DNA from: Tistrella mobilis
GTDB taxonomy: Bacteria > Pseudomonadota > Alphaproteobacteria > Tistrellales > Tistrellaceae
Direction: 5' to 3'
Length of the DNA: 64,000 bases
NCBI RefSeq assembly: GCF_041468085.1
Contig: NZ_CP121017.1
Location: 4,251,501-4,315,500 of the forward strand
In this document: piece after piece, positions 1-8,148 of the stretch
How positions within the stretch are numbered: position 1 is the first letter of the stretch
How the letters are laid out: each line of letters opens with the position of its first letter
Translations under genes and position numbers: made by a program
The notes under the pieces: generated by a model
Databases searched by the model: none
Seen by the model: the letters and a program-made list of their open reading frames with translations, nothing else
Told to the model about the DNA's origin: nothing

Positions 1-78
1 GACCACTTCCTGGAACCAGGCCGGAAAGTCTTCGGCACGGCTGATACGGATGGCGGTCTTCCGCTGGGCGCTGGACAT
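1..78 (-). CDS. proS: Prolyl-tRNA synthetase, N-terminal 26 residues (cut by window edge)
   Basis: Reading the reverse strand from the ATG at 76-78 gives 26 codons with no stop before the window edge. The peptide contains the stretch RAEDFPAWFQEVV, which I recognise as the conserved N-terminus of the shorter, archaeal/eukaryote-like class II prolyl-tRNA synthetases found in many alphaproteobacteria. The full enzyme would charge tRNA-Pro with proline in the cytoplasm. Only the start is present, so no catalytic motif can be checked, and the Shine-Dalgarno match is weak. The identification rests on this short N-terminal match alone. Confidence 0.65.
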   Translation of the reverse strand, partial: MSSAQRKTAIRISRAEDFPAWFQEVV

Positions 79-223
79 CGGACGGAGGCCCCTGTGTGTT
101 GGACGACGGCTGTTGGACGACGGGGGGTTATGCCGCAATGCGCATCACCCCGAACTCGCCGGCATCATCCACGTTTCAGGGCCGAGAACAAGAGCTTCCG
201 CCCGGCCGGACCGACCTTCAATC

Positions 224-580
224 TCAGAGACTGCCACGGGAGGCCAGGGCAATCCCTACCGCAAGGGGCAGCAGCGGCAGCACTGCCGTGAAGCCGTAAC
301 CACGGATCATCCGCCGCTTCAGTCCGGATCCGCCGCCACCGATAACGATCGCCGCAATCGCGACCGGCAGCCAGCCTGCAAGGCCCAGTGTCACCGCCGC
401 TTCGGCCCCCTCCAGTACCGCGGTCACCGCCACCGCCGCCAGCACGACCACCGCGAGCGCCGCGATGGTAGCGGGCAGGCCGGGGCGCGCCGCAGCGAGG
501 CCAGCGGCAATGCGGCCGGCACCGGCCGTGGCAGGTTTTCGCGGATCGGCAGCGCTGCGAGGATCACGATCGGCGGACAT
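224..580 (-). CDS. Small hypothetical membrane protein
   Basis: This 118-residue reading frame starts at an ATG preceded by GGAG about 10 bases upstream. It has a charged, Ala/Pro-rich N-terminus of about 30 residues, a long Ala/Val/Leu segment (about residues 36-60), a second hydrophobic stretch (about 64-80), a GGGGSGLKRR turn and a third hydrophobic segment (about 96-113). That suggests two or three membrane helices. I do not recognise a family. It is divergent from oxyR and upstream of proS on the same strand. High-GC DNA produces spurious frames, so it may be non-coding; the membrane-like hydrophobicity pattern is the only positive sign. Confidence 0.4.
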   Translation of the reverse strand: MSADRDPRSAADPRKPATAGAGRIAAGLAAARPGLPATIAALAVVVLAAVAVTAVLEGAEAAVTLGLAGWLPVAIAAIVIGGGGSGLKRRMIRGYGFTAVLPLLPLAVGIALASRGSL

Positions 581-711
581 GGGCGGGGCACTCCATCGAC
601 TGGAATGAATCTAAGTTTCACTCTTATATACAGGAGCGCGCCCCGGACTTGTAGAGGCGAATACGGATCGACACGATAGGCAATCCCGATCGCCACGGAG
701 CCTCCCCGCCC

Positions 712-1629
712 ATGACCCTCACCGAACTCAAATACCTGGTGGCCATCGCAGATCACGGTCATTTCGGCCGGGCTGCCGCCGCGGCCGGCGTTGCCCAGCC
801 CACCCTGAGCGCCCAGCTGCGTAAGCTTGAGGACTATCTGGGGGTGGAGCTGGTTGAGCGCAGCCGAAAGGGTGTGCGCCTGACCGCGGCCGGCGAACGC
901 ATCGTGACCCATGCCCGCCGGGCACTGGCGGAACAACAGGCGATCCTGCGGCTGACCCGGCATCGCGCCAGGCCGCTGGAAGGGCCGTACCGGCTGGGCG
1001 CCATTCCGACCCTCGGCCCTTATCTGCTGCCGGCGCTGCTGCCGGCGCTCAAACAGGCACATCCCCTGCTCGACCTGGTCGTGATCGAGGATCTGACCGA
1101 CAATCTGCTGGGGCTGCTCGACGACGGCCGGCTGGATGCCGCCCTGGTGGCCCTGCCGGTCGAGATGCGCGGCCGGCAGGCGGTACCGCTGTTCGACGAA
1201 GGCTTCTTCGCCGTCGAACCCGCAACCGCCGGTGATGACCGATCTGATCGGGCACCCGCGATCAGTGACGCCGAACTATCTGCCGCCCGGTTGCTCGTGC
1301 TCTCCGACGGTCATTGTCTGCGCGATCAGGTGCTCGCCGCCTGCGCCCGCCCCAACCCGAGCGGCGACGATTTCCGGGCCGCCAGTCTGGAGACCCTGCG
1401 CGAGCTGGTCGCCGCCGGCTTCGGCACAACCCTGGTCCCCGCTCTTGCCGCCCGCGCCTGGCAGCGCGGCGGTGAAAGCCGGATGATTTTCCGCCCGGTC
1501 GAAGGCGATGCCGGGCATCGGCGGATCGGCCTGGTCTGGCGGCGCGGGGCCGGTGATGCCGACGCAATGGCCCTGGCTCGTGTCTGTCGGGGCGCCGTAC
1601 CGCCGGAAGTGCGGCCGATCGACAGCTGA
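712..1629 (+). CDS. oxyR: OxyR-type hydrogen peroxide-sensing LysR regulator
   Basis: This 305-residue LysR-family protein has the N-terminal winged helix-turn-helix (about residues 1-60) and a periplasmic-binding-like sensor domain. Residues 199-211 carry the OxyR signature DGHCLRDQ with cysteines at 202 and 211. This spacing matches the Cys199/Cys208 redox pair of Escherichia coli OxyR, which forms a disulfide on peroxide exposure and switches the protein to activation. The length is normal for OxyR. A catalase gene with an OxyR-type operator lies about 8 kb downstream (site at 9334-9375), so both sensor and likely target are in the window. The gene appears monocistronic. Confidence 0.9.
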   Translation: MTLTELKYLVAIADHGHFGRAAAAAGVAQPTLSAQLRKLEDYLGVELVERSRKGVRLTAAGERIVTHARRALAEQQAILRLTRHRARPLEGPYRLGAIPTLGPYLLPALLPALKQAHPLLDLVVIEDLTDNLLGLLDDGRLDAALVALPVEMRGRQAVPLFDEGFFAVEPATAGDDRSDRAPAISDAELSAARLLVLSDGHCLRDQVLAACARPNPSGDDFRAASLETLRELVAAGFGTTLVPALAARAWQRGGESRMIFRPVEGDAGHRRIGLVWRRGAGDADAMALARVCRGAVPPEVRPIDS

Positions 1630-1744
1630 TCACGCGGCCCGGATCCGGGAGCAGCCACCCGATTCCGGGCAAAATCTGCGATTGATTATTATTTGCATAT
1701 GATGCGAGCATCCAGCCTCGGGATCATCCCCAGCAGAGGCATTC

Positions 1745-2617
1745 ATGACGCCCCTCCCCTCCGCCAACGACGATACCGGCCATCGCATCTCCATCTCCCT
1801 CGACGGCGTGCCCGAAACCATGCTCTGGCCGCTCTGGCATCGCGTCGGGCTGGCAGGAACCGGCCGGGTGCCGCAGGAGGAACTGCTCGACGATCCGCTT
1901 GCGGCAGGAGTGCTCGCCCGCATCGATTATGATTTCGCCGGACATTTCGGCCGCCCGCATCCGGCCCACACAATCCGGGCGAAGCTGGGCGACCGGTTGA
2001 TCCGCGACTTCGCCACCATCCATGACCGGCCGATCCGGGTGCTGTCGCTGGGCGAAGGACTGGAGACCCAGCTCTGGCGGGTCGATGACGGCCGCATGGA
2101 GTGGATAACGCTGGATCTGCCCGAGGGCATCGCGCTACGCCAGCGGCTGCTGCCTGCCCATCCACGCAACCGGATGATCGCCGCGTCGGCCTTCTCCCCC
2201 GAAGACTGGATCAGCGACATCGGGACCGACCGGCCATGCTTCGTCAGTGCGGCAGGACTGCTGATGTATGCCCCGGACAGCAGCCCCGTGACACGGCTGC
2301 TGGCGGCACTTGCCACGGGGCTGCCAGGCGGACGGGTCTATTTCGACACGATCCCCGGCTGGTACTCCCGCAAGACACTCCGCGGCCTGAAGGTGACGCC
2401 CGGCTATACCGCCCCTCCGATGCCCTTCGCCCTCACCCTGGCCGGGCTGGATGACTTCGCGGCCGGGGTTGCGGGCTTCCGGGTCGAGCGCAGCTGGACC
2501 TATGCCGACCCCTTCCCGCGGATGATGCCCGTGCTGGCCATGGCCTCACGGATCGGTTTCGTGCGCCGGCACATCGCGCCACTCTTGATCCTGGGCGGCT
2601 TCACGCCGACCCTCTGA
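1745..2617 (+). CDS. Class I SAM-dependent methyltransferase, leucine carboxyl methyltransferase (LCM/TcmP-like) family
   Basis: The 290-residue protein resembles the LCM-type O-methyltransferases (TcmP-like). It has a SAM-binding segment around residues 97-110 (VLSLGEGLETQLWR), followed by the family's W-x-x-LDLPEGI-x-LR block (about 119-133), where the acidic residue normally contacts SAM. The methyl acceptor cannot be read from the sequence. Members of this family often modify small metabolites or polyketides, but no biosynthetic cluster lies beside it. It sits alone between oxyR and a metal exporter on the same strand, with an AT-rich promoter-like stretch at about 1680-1705. Confidence 0.75.
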   Translation: MTPLPSANDDTGHRISISLDGVPETMLWPLWHRVGLAGTGRVPQEELLDDPLAAGVLARIDYDFAGHFGRPHPAHTIRAKLGDRLIRDFATIHDRPIRVLSLGEGLETQLWRVDDGRMEWITLDLPEGIALRQRLLPAHPRNRMIAASAFSPEDWISDIGTDRPCFVSAAGLLMYAPDSSPVTRLLAALATGLPGGRVYFDTIPGWYSRKTLRGLKVTPGYTAPPMPFALTLAGLDDFAAGVAGFRVERSWTYADPFPRMMPVLAMASRIGFVRRHIAPLLILGGFTPTL

Positions 2618-2723
2618 GCAGGCACCGCCCGCTTCTGCGCCAGCCCCCACCACCGGAAGACAACACGCCATCCACAGCCGACCGATTGAAGACTGGCAAC
2701 CGGCACACGGTTTCGGACAGACC

Positions 2724-3713
2724 GTGCGCCGCCCGGTCGAACGCCGGGTCCATGCGGTCATCGCGCTCACCATCGTCACCATGATTGCCGAAGTGGTGGC
2801 CGGCTGGCTGACCGGATCGATGGCGCTGCTTGCCGACGGGCTGCACATGGGCACCCATGCCTTTGCGCTGGGGCTTGCGGCCCTCGCCTATGCGCTCACC
2901 CGTGCCCGGGCACTTGACCGACGCTACAGTTTCGGCAGCGGCAAGATCAGCGAGCTTGCAGGCTTCGCCAGCGCGCTGCTGCTTGGTGTCTCCGCCCTGG
3001 TGATCGCAGGCGAAGCCGTGGCCCGACTGTTCGACCCCAGGCCGATCGCCTATGGCGACGCCATCCTGGTGGCGGTGATCGGGCTGATCGTGAATCTGGC
3101 CTCGGCGGCGCTGCTGGGGCTCGACCATCATCACGGGCATGAACACGGGCATGGGCATCACCATGCACATGACCATGATCACGACCACCATGACCACGAG
3201 CACGACCATGCCCATGAGCATGCCCACGGCCTCGACACCAATGCCCGGGCGGCCCTGCTGCACGTTCTGGCCGACGCCCTGACCAGCCTTGCGGCCATCG
3301 CAGCGATCGGGGTTGCCTGGGCCACCGGATGGCTCTGGGCCGACCCGCTCGCAGCCATGCTTGCGGCAGCGGTCATCCTTAAATGGTCGGTGGATCTGGG
3401 GCGGCAGTCGGCCGGTGTACTGCTCGACCGTCAGGCGCCAGAGGCGATGCGCCGCGACATCACCCGGGCGCTGGAATCCGATGGCGACTCGCAGGTCGTG
3501 GACCTGCATCTCTGGTCAGTGGGCCATCAGGCCTGGACCATGGTTGCCGCGGTCGTCACCCATGGTGATGCCGGCCCCGACGACTACCGCGCCCGCCTGC
3601 CGAAGCGGGCGGACCTGCACCACCCGATCATCGAGGTCAATCGCTGCCGCGGAGAGGTCAATCGCTGTCACGGAGACGGGCCTGCTCATCCGGCATCAAA
3701 CTCGCCGGCCTGA
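2724..3713 (+). CDS. dmeF: CDF-family Co(II)/Ni(II) efflux transporter, DmeF type
   Basis: The protein has the cation diffusion facilitator layout: transmembrane segments from about residue 8, the first metal-site motif LADGLHMGTHA (about 36-46), and a very His/Asp-rich cytoplasmic loop (about residues 134-169, DNA 3124-3233). Further helices with the second HxxxD site follow (HVLADALTS), then a C-terminal cytoplasmic domain. The HMGTHAFALG context and long histidine loop are typical of DmeF exporters of cobalt and nickel. The GTG at 2724 is the first canonical start, but DmeF-like sequence (IEDWQPAHGFG) continues in frame upstream to about 2670, so the real start may be non-canonical. The 3' end carries a 21-bp tandem duplication and overlaps the convergent AraC gene by 56 bp. 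Confidence 0.85.
   Translation: MRRPVERRVHAVIALTIVTMIAEVVAGWLTGSMALLADGLHMGTHAFALGLAALAYALTRARALDRRYSFGSGKISELAGFASALLLGVSALVIAGEAVARLFDPRPIAYGDAILVAVIGLIVNLASAALLGLDHHHGHEHGHGHHHAHDHDHDHHDHEHDHAHEHAHGLDTNARAALLHVLADALTSLAAIAAIGVAWATGWLWADPLAAMLAAAVILKWSVDLGRQSAGVLLDRQAPEAMRRDITRALESDGDSQVVDLHLWSVGHQAWTMVAAVVTHGDAGPDDYRARLPKRADLHHPIIEVNRCRGEVNRCHGDGPAHPASNSPA
3633..3674 (+). repeat. 21-bp tandem duplication at the 3' end of dmeF
   Basis: Two adjacent 21-bp copies (3633-3653 and 3654-3674) differ at two positions and encode EVNRCRG followed by EVNRCHG. The duplication is in frame and lengthens the C-terminus of the exporter. The second copy reaches into the overlap with the convergent AraC-family gene, so it also adds bases to that gene's 3' end. 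Confidence 0.85.
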
Positions 3714-4632
3714 CGACATCCGGCATCAGCATGCCCCGGCGCCAGTCGGCCGGCGCTGCACCGAAGCGGCGCCGGAACAACCGCGCGAAATGGCTGGGAT
3801 TGGTGTAGCCAACCGCCACCGCGGCATCGATCACCCGGGCTCCGTCCTCGATCATCCGGGCGGCCGCATCCAGCCGCGCTGCCTCCAGATGTCCGTGGAC
3901 GGTCCGCCCGATCACCAGGCGGAAGCCCGATTTCAGTTTCTTCTCGTTCAGCCCCACCGTCCGCGCCAACAGCGGGATGGTCCAGGCTTCGTCATGCCGT
4001 TCAACCAGAAGTCGGGCGGCATGCTCGATCCGGCGGCGCTCCGCCGGCACGGGCAGGGTGGCCACGGGCGGCGCTCCGTCGATTTCGGCGATCAGCCAGG
4101 CCAGCGCCTCCAGCGCCTTGGCCTTGAGGAAGACTTGCCGGGCAGTTCCGGTCAGGCGGCAGGCCAGCACCGAACGCCCCACCGCCTCCAGCGCCGTTGA
4201 GGTCGGCCGCCCCAGCAGCAGCACGTCGCGGACGCTGCAATCCGTGGCAAACCCGCGGATCAGTACCGGCAGAGCGGCCAGCCCGAGCCCGGTCAGCAAT
4301 CGGGCCTCGTAGCGGAAATCCAGGCAGAACACACGGGCGCCGGCGGGAATCAGATCCTCGCCCACCGTCGGCCGATTGGCATGGTAAAGCACCGTGGTGC
4401 CGGGGCGGATCTCCAGCGGCCGCCCGCCATCGATCGACAGACTGCCTGCGCCATCGAAGAACATCGAGATCGAGAGCGTCGGCGGACCGGCAATCCGCAG
4501 CCGCTGCTCCGTCTCGGCAATGAAATCGAACCGGTTGACCGCCATGCCCTCGCCGAGCGGTTCGTTGGCCTGCGCCGCGAACCAGGGGGGGGATGGCCCC
4601 AATCCCCTCGGCCTTGAGAGCTGAATTCTCAT
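3658..4632 (-). CDS. AraC-family regulator of siderophore uptake (PchR-like)
   Basis: This 324-residue protein has an N-terminal ligand-sensing region and a C-terminal AraC double helix-turn-helix (about residues 215-300). The second helix contains the conserved VGYTNPSHFARLFRRRFG signature. It is divergent from a TonB-dependent receptor followed by an FptX/RhtX-type permease. That arrangement matches PchR-like activators, which sense an imported ferric siderophore and activate the adjacent receptor operon. The likely role is therefore siderophore-dependent activation of 4872-9323. The start codon is not firmly fixed, because several in-frame Met codons lie within the first 30 residues. Confidence 0.8.
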   Translation of the reverse strand: MRIQLSRPRGLGPSPPWFAAQANEPLGEGMAVNRFDFIAETEQRLRIAGPPTLSISMFFDGAGSLSIDGGRPLEIRPGTTVLYHANRPTVGEDLIPAGARVFCLDFRYEARLLTGLGLAALPVLIRGFATDCSVRDVLLLGRPTSTALEAVGRSVLACRLTGTARQVFLKAKALEALAWLIAEIDGAPPVATLPVPAERRRIEHAARLLVERHDEAWTIPLLARTVGLNEKKLKSGFRLVIGRTVHGHLEAARLDAAARMIEDGARVIDAAVAVGYTNPSHFARLFRRRFGAAPADWRRGMLMPDVVRPASLMPDEQARLRDSD

Positions 4633-4703
4633 CGACCTCCCAGGTCTTCAGCGACGTCATGCTCCGGCTCCGCATCGGGTGGCTGGGAAGAGCATATGAT
4701 TCC

Positions 4704-4724
4704 GCAAGTGAGAATGATTCGCAA
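4704..4724. promoter_or_regulatory. Fur-like iron box
   Basis: The sequence GCAAGTGAGAATGATTCGCAA in the divergent AraC/TonB-receptor interval is imperfectly palindromic, with outer arms TGCGAA/TTCGCA-like. It is close to the TGAGAATGATTCTCA-type Fur boxes seen before bacterial iron-uptake genes. It lies about 150 bp before the receptor start. Iron-responsive repression is inferred from the motif and the gene context. Confidence 0.65.
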
Positions 4725-4871
4725 GAAAGTCCCGACTCGATCAGGATGGGCACCGATCCGGGCGGCGGTGAGAACGGGAACACGCGATGACGGGCCACCT
4801 GTAACCAGCCCGTCTCCGACCGGCCATCGGCCCTGGTTTCGTCGCCCCAATCTCGCCAAGGATCACCCGCC

Positions 4872-6899
4872 ATGCCCCAGCGCTCGTTCCGGTGCCGGAC
4901 TGCGATCCTCGTCGCCCCGCTGCTGGTCACCGCCCCCCTGCCCGCCCTTTCGGCGGATGAGGCGGGTGACAGCGTCCAGCGCCTTGAAGCCCTGACCGTC
5001 ACCGCCACCAAGCGCGATCAGGCCCTGGGCAGCGTCGACGCGGCCGTCTCGGTACGCAGCGGCGAAGAACTCGCCCAGGCCGGCGTAACCCGCCTGGATC
5101 AGCTCGACCGGGTGTTTCCCGGACTGGTGATCCGGGCGCGTGGCAACCGCGCCTATACCGGCGTCACCATCCGCGGCGTCACCTCGCCGGACTACTACAA
5201 CCCGTCGGTGCAGGTCTATGTTGACGGCGTTCCCCAGGACCCGGCGAACTTCGCCCAGGAACTGGTGAATGTGGAGCGGGTGGAACTTCTGCGCGGCCCG
5301 CAGGGCACGCTCTGGGGTCGCAATGCCCATGGCGGCGTGATCAATGTCATCACCCGGACGCCGACAGACCGGGTTGAAGGCCTGGCCGCGGTGACGCTCG
5401 GCATTCCCGAGCGCGGCGCCCAAGCGATGATCTCGGGCCCGCTGGTGCCGGACCGGCTGGCGGCCGAACTGGCGGTGCGCTGGAACCAGGACCAGGGCCA
5501 GGTAGACGACATCGCAACGGGTGCCACCGGTATCGACGAGGGCATCTCGCGTTTTGCCCGGCTGAAACTGCGCCATGCGCCGACCGGCGGCCCGCTCGCC
5601 CTCACGCTCACCGCCACCCGGGAAGAGCTGGAGAGCCATGAGGAGCTGTATATCCGCGAGAGGAACGTCGAAGACCGCAGCTATGACAGCGCCACCCAGG
5701 GCGACCGGGCCTGGCTCGACCGGCAAGTCACGACACTCGCACTCGCCGGCGACTACGACCTTTCGGAAGCGCTTCGCCTGTCGAGCGTGACATCCTGGCA
5801 GAGCCGGGACATGACCCGTGTGATCACGGTGAACACGCCCGAGAGCCAGGACAGCTTTTCGCAGGAACTGCGCCTGGCCTTCCAGGCCGGCGAGCGGGTC
5901 GACGGCGTGATGGGCGGCTTCGTCCAGGATACCGGCTTCACCCGCACGACCCCCGGCTATCCAGGCTATTACGGCCCTGACCGCAACGAGGTCGACACCC
6001 GCTCCTATGCCCTGTTCGGAGAGGCGACCTACGCGCTGACCCCCGTGCTCGACCTCACCGGCGGGCTGCGCTGGTCGCGGGAGGAAGCGGAGATCCGCTA
6101 CGACCGGCCGGGCTCCGGCCCCTATGATTTCCGCTTCCAGGCCCGGGACGATTTCTCGGACATCTCGCCCAAACTGTCGCTCGGCTGGCAGCTTGCGCCG
6201 GATCACAGGGTCTGGGCCACCATTGCCCGGGGCTTCAAGCCCGGCGGCTTCAATCACGCCGTCTCGTCCACCGCCGATGCCCTGCCCTATGACAGCGAGA
6301 CCTCGACCAATTACGAACTCGGCTGGCGCGGCACAGCGGCCGGTGGCCGACTGGACATCGACGCCGCCGTCTATCTGATCACCGCCGCGGACAAACAGAT
6401 CTATACCGGCCCGCTGGGAGCCCAGGTGCTGCGCAATATGGGCGATGCGGCCAGCCATGGCATCGAGGTGGACACCGCCTTTCGCGCCACCCCGGACCTG
6501 ACGCTGCGTGCCGGTGCGACCCTCGGCCGGTCGGAATTCGATGGTGGCCCCTATGACGGCAGGCGGTTGCCCTATGCCCCCGACACCACGCTCAGGGCGG
6601 GGCTGCGCTGGATCGTGCCCCAGACCACCGTGCCGGGCGCCGTGGCGGTCGACCTCGGCGCCGACTGGGTTTCCCGCAGCTGGTTCGACGAAGCCAACAC
6701 CCTCTCGCAAAGCGCCTATGCGCTGCTCGATGCGGCGGTGGAGGTGGATCTCGATGCCGGCTATGCGATCCGGGTCTTCGCCCGCAATCTGACCGACGAG
6801 GTCTACCGCACCTCCAGCTTCGATTTCGGCGGCGGCGACATCCGCAGCACCATCGGTGACGGCCGCACCATCGGCATCACCGGCAGCTGGCGGTTCTGA
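4872..6899 (+). CDS. TonB-dependent outer-membrane siderophore receptor
   Basis: This 675-residue receptor has a signal peptide (cleavage expected near ALSA-DE, residue 28), a TonB-box-like segment (LEALTVTATKRDQ, about 37-49) and a plug domain (about 50-160). The plug contains the conserved VERVELLRGPQGTLWGRNA block and the VINVITRTPT strand. The rest is the 22-strand barrel, ending in an aromatic residue (SWRF). Such receptors import ferric siderophores using TonB energy. The order AraC regulator, receptor, FptX-like permease is the classical pyochelin/rhizobactin-type layout, so a small xenosiderophore is a likely substrate. AAGGA lies a suitable distance before the ATG. Confidence 0.9.
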   Translation: MPQRSFRCRTAILVAPLLVTAPLPALSADEAGDSVQRLEALTVTATKRDQALGSVDAAVSVRSGEELAQAGVTRLDQLDRVFPGLVIRARGNRAYTGVTIRGVTSPDYYNPSVQVYVDGVPQDPANFAQELVNVERVELLRGPQGTLWGRNAHGGVINVITRTPTDRVEGLAAVTLGIPERGAQAMISGPLVPDRLAAELAVRWNQDQGQVDDIATGATGIDEGISRFARLKLRHAPTGGPLALTLTATREELESHEELYIRERNVEDRSYDSATQGDRAWLDRQVTTLALAGDYDLSEALRLSSVTSWQSRDMTRVITVNTPESQDSFSQELRLAFQAGERVDGVMGGFVQDTGFTRTTPGYPGYYGPDRNEVDTRSYALFGEATYALTPVLDLTGGLRWSREEAEIRYDRPGSGPYDFRFQARDDFSDISPKLSLGWQLAPDHRVWATIARGFKPGGFNHAVSSTADALPYDSETSTNYELGWRGTAAGGRLDIDAAVYLITAADKQIYTGPLGAQVLRNMGDAASHGIEVDTAFRATPDLTLRAGATLGRSEFDGGPYDGRRLPYAPDTTLRAGLRWIVPQTTVPGAVAVDLGADWVSRSWFDEANTLSQSAYALLDAAVEVDLDAGYAIRVFARNLTDEVYRTSSFDFGGGDIRSTIGDGRTIGITGSWRF

Positions 6900-6903
6900 G
6901 CCG

Positions 6904-8148
6904 ATGCCTGCCGCTCTTCCGTCCGGCCCGACCCCGCCCGGCAGGGTGCTCGCCGTCATCGCCGGGATCTATATCACCCAGAGCATCGTCGGCGGGCTCA
7001 CCTTCCAGGGCCTGCCGACCAGCCTGAGAGCCGGTGGGGCGGGCTATGACGTGATCGGGCTCGTCTCGCTGCTGATGCTGCCCTGGGCGCTCAAATTCCT
7101 CTGGGCGCCCGCGGTCGAGCGCTTTCGGCGGCCGGTCGACGGCCGGCGGCACAGCCGGAAGATCGTGCTCGGCGGCCAGATCCTGGCCATCCTGAGCATT
7201 GCCCTGCTGACGACCGGGCAGACACCGCCATCGCCCGCCATGATGCTGACCATGCTCGCGGCCGCGGCCCTGGTCACGGCCACCGTCGATATCGGCTGCG
7301 ATGCCTATGCGGTCGAGCAATTGTCCCCACGGCTGCGCGGGCTCGGCAACGTCATGCAGGTCGGCGGTGGTTATCTGGGCGCGCTGATCGGCGGCGGCGC
7401 CTTTCTGGTGCTGCTCGACCATGCCGGCTGGCAGCTCGCGATCCTGGCCATGGTCATGGCCATGACCCTGTTGACCCTGCCGATGGCGGCAACACGCGAG
7501 GGGCGGCCGGCGATCGATCGCGCGGAAGCGGCCGGGCACCGTCCGTCTCTCCGTCGGGCCATTGCACGGCGGGAGGTGCGCGTCGGCCTGGTGATCGTTT
7601 TCGCCGTCCAGGCCGGCCTGCGCCTGGCCATGGGGCTGACGGGGCCGCTGCTGGTCGATCGCGGGGTCTCGCTCGCCACCATCGGCCTGGTGACCGGTGC
7701 GGGCGGCATGGCACTCAGCCTTGCCGGCACCGTCGCCGCCGGCATTGCGCTTCGTCGGATCGACCCCGCCCGCCTGCTCGCACCGCTGGTGGGAATCCAG
7801 GCCCTGCTGCTCAGCAGCATCGCGGCGGTCATTGCCACCGATCTGCCGGCACCGCCGGTGATGGCCGTATTGCTGGCCCTCTCCGTGATCCAGGGTGCCA
7901 GTTTCGTCGCACTCTACACTGCCATGATGGGCTGGGCCGCCTCATCCCAGGCCGGTGTGGACTTCACCCTGCTGCAATGTGCCGATGCCGGGATCGCAGC
8001 CGCCGCCGGACTGTCGGGCGGCCTCATCGCAGCCGCTCTCGGCCTCGATGCCACGTTCGCCCTTGCCGCCGGCGCCGCCGCAGCTGCTGCCCTGTTGACC
8101 CCCCGCCTGCTCCGGCATGGCGCCCGCCCGGAGACCCTGCCGGCATGA
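6904..8148 (+). CDS. RhtX/FptX-type siderophore permease (MFS)
   Basis: The 414-residue protein has about 12 hydrophobic segments and the MFS/AmpG-like pattern. It includes the early GGLTFQGLPTSLR and LPWALKFLWAPAVER segments, which recall FptX/RhtX inner-membrane importers of intact ferric siderophores (pyochelin, rhizobactin). It begins four bases after the receptor stop and overlaps the next gene by 4 bp (ATGA), so translational coupling in one operon is likely. The ATG at 6904 gives the expected N-terminus; upstream in-frame codons lie inside the receptor gene. Substrate identity is inferred from the operon. Confidence 0.8.
   Translation: MPAALPSGPTPPGRVLAVIAGIYITQSIVGGLTFQGLPTSLRAGGAGYDVIGLVSLLMLPWALKFLWAPAVERFRRPVDGRRHSRKIVLGGQILAILSIALLTTGQTPPSPAMMLTMLAAAALVTATVDIGCDAYAVEQLSPRLRGLGNVMQVGGGYLGALIGGGAFLVLLDHAGWQLAILAMVMAMTLLTLPMAATREGRPAIDRAEAAGHRPSLRRAIARREVRVGLVIVFAVQAGLRLAMGLTGPLLVDRGVSLATIGLVTGAGGMALSLAGTVAAGIALRRIDPARLLAPLVGIQALLLSSIAAVIATDLPAPPVMAVLLALSVIQGASFVALYTAMMGWAASSQAGVDFTLLQCADAGIAAAAGLSGGLIAAALGLDATFALAAGAAAAAALLTPRLLRHGARPETLPA

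Noticed and set aside
4863-6959. A 698-codon minus-strand frame over the TonB receptor
   Set aside because: Gly/Ala/Arg-rich shadow frame with no domains; the plus strand encodes a complete receptor with a signal peptide.
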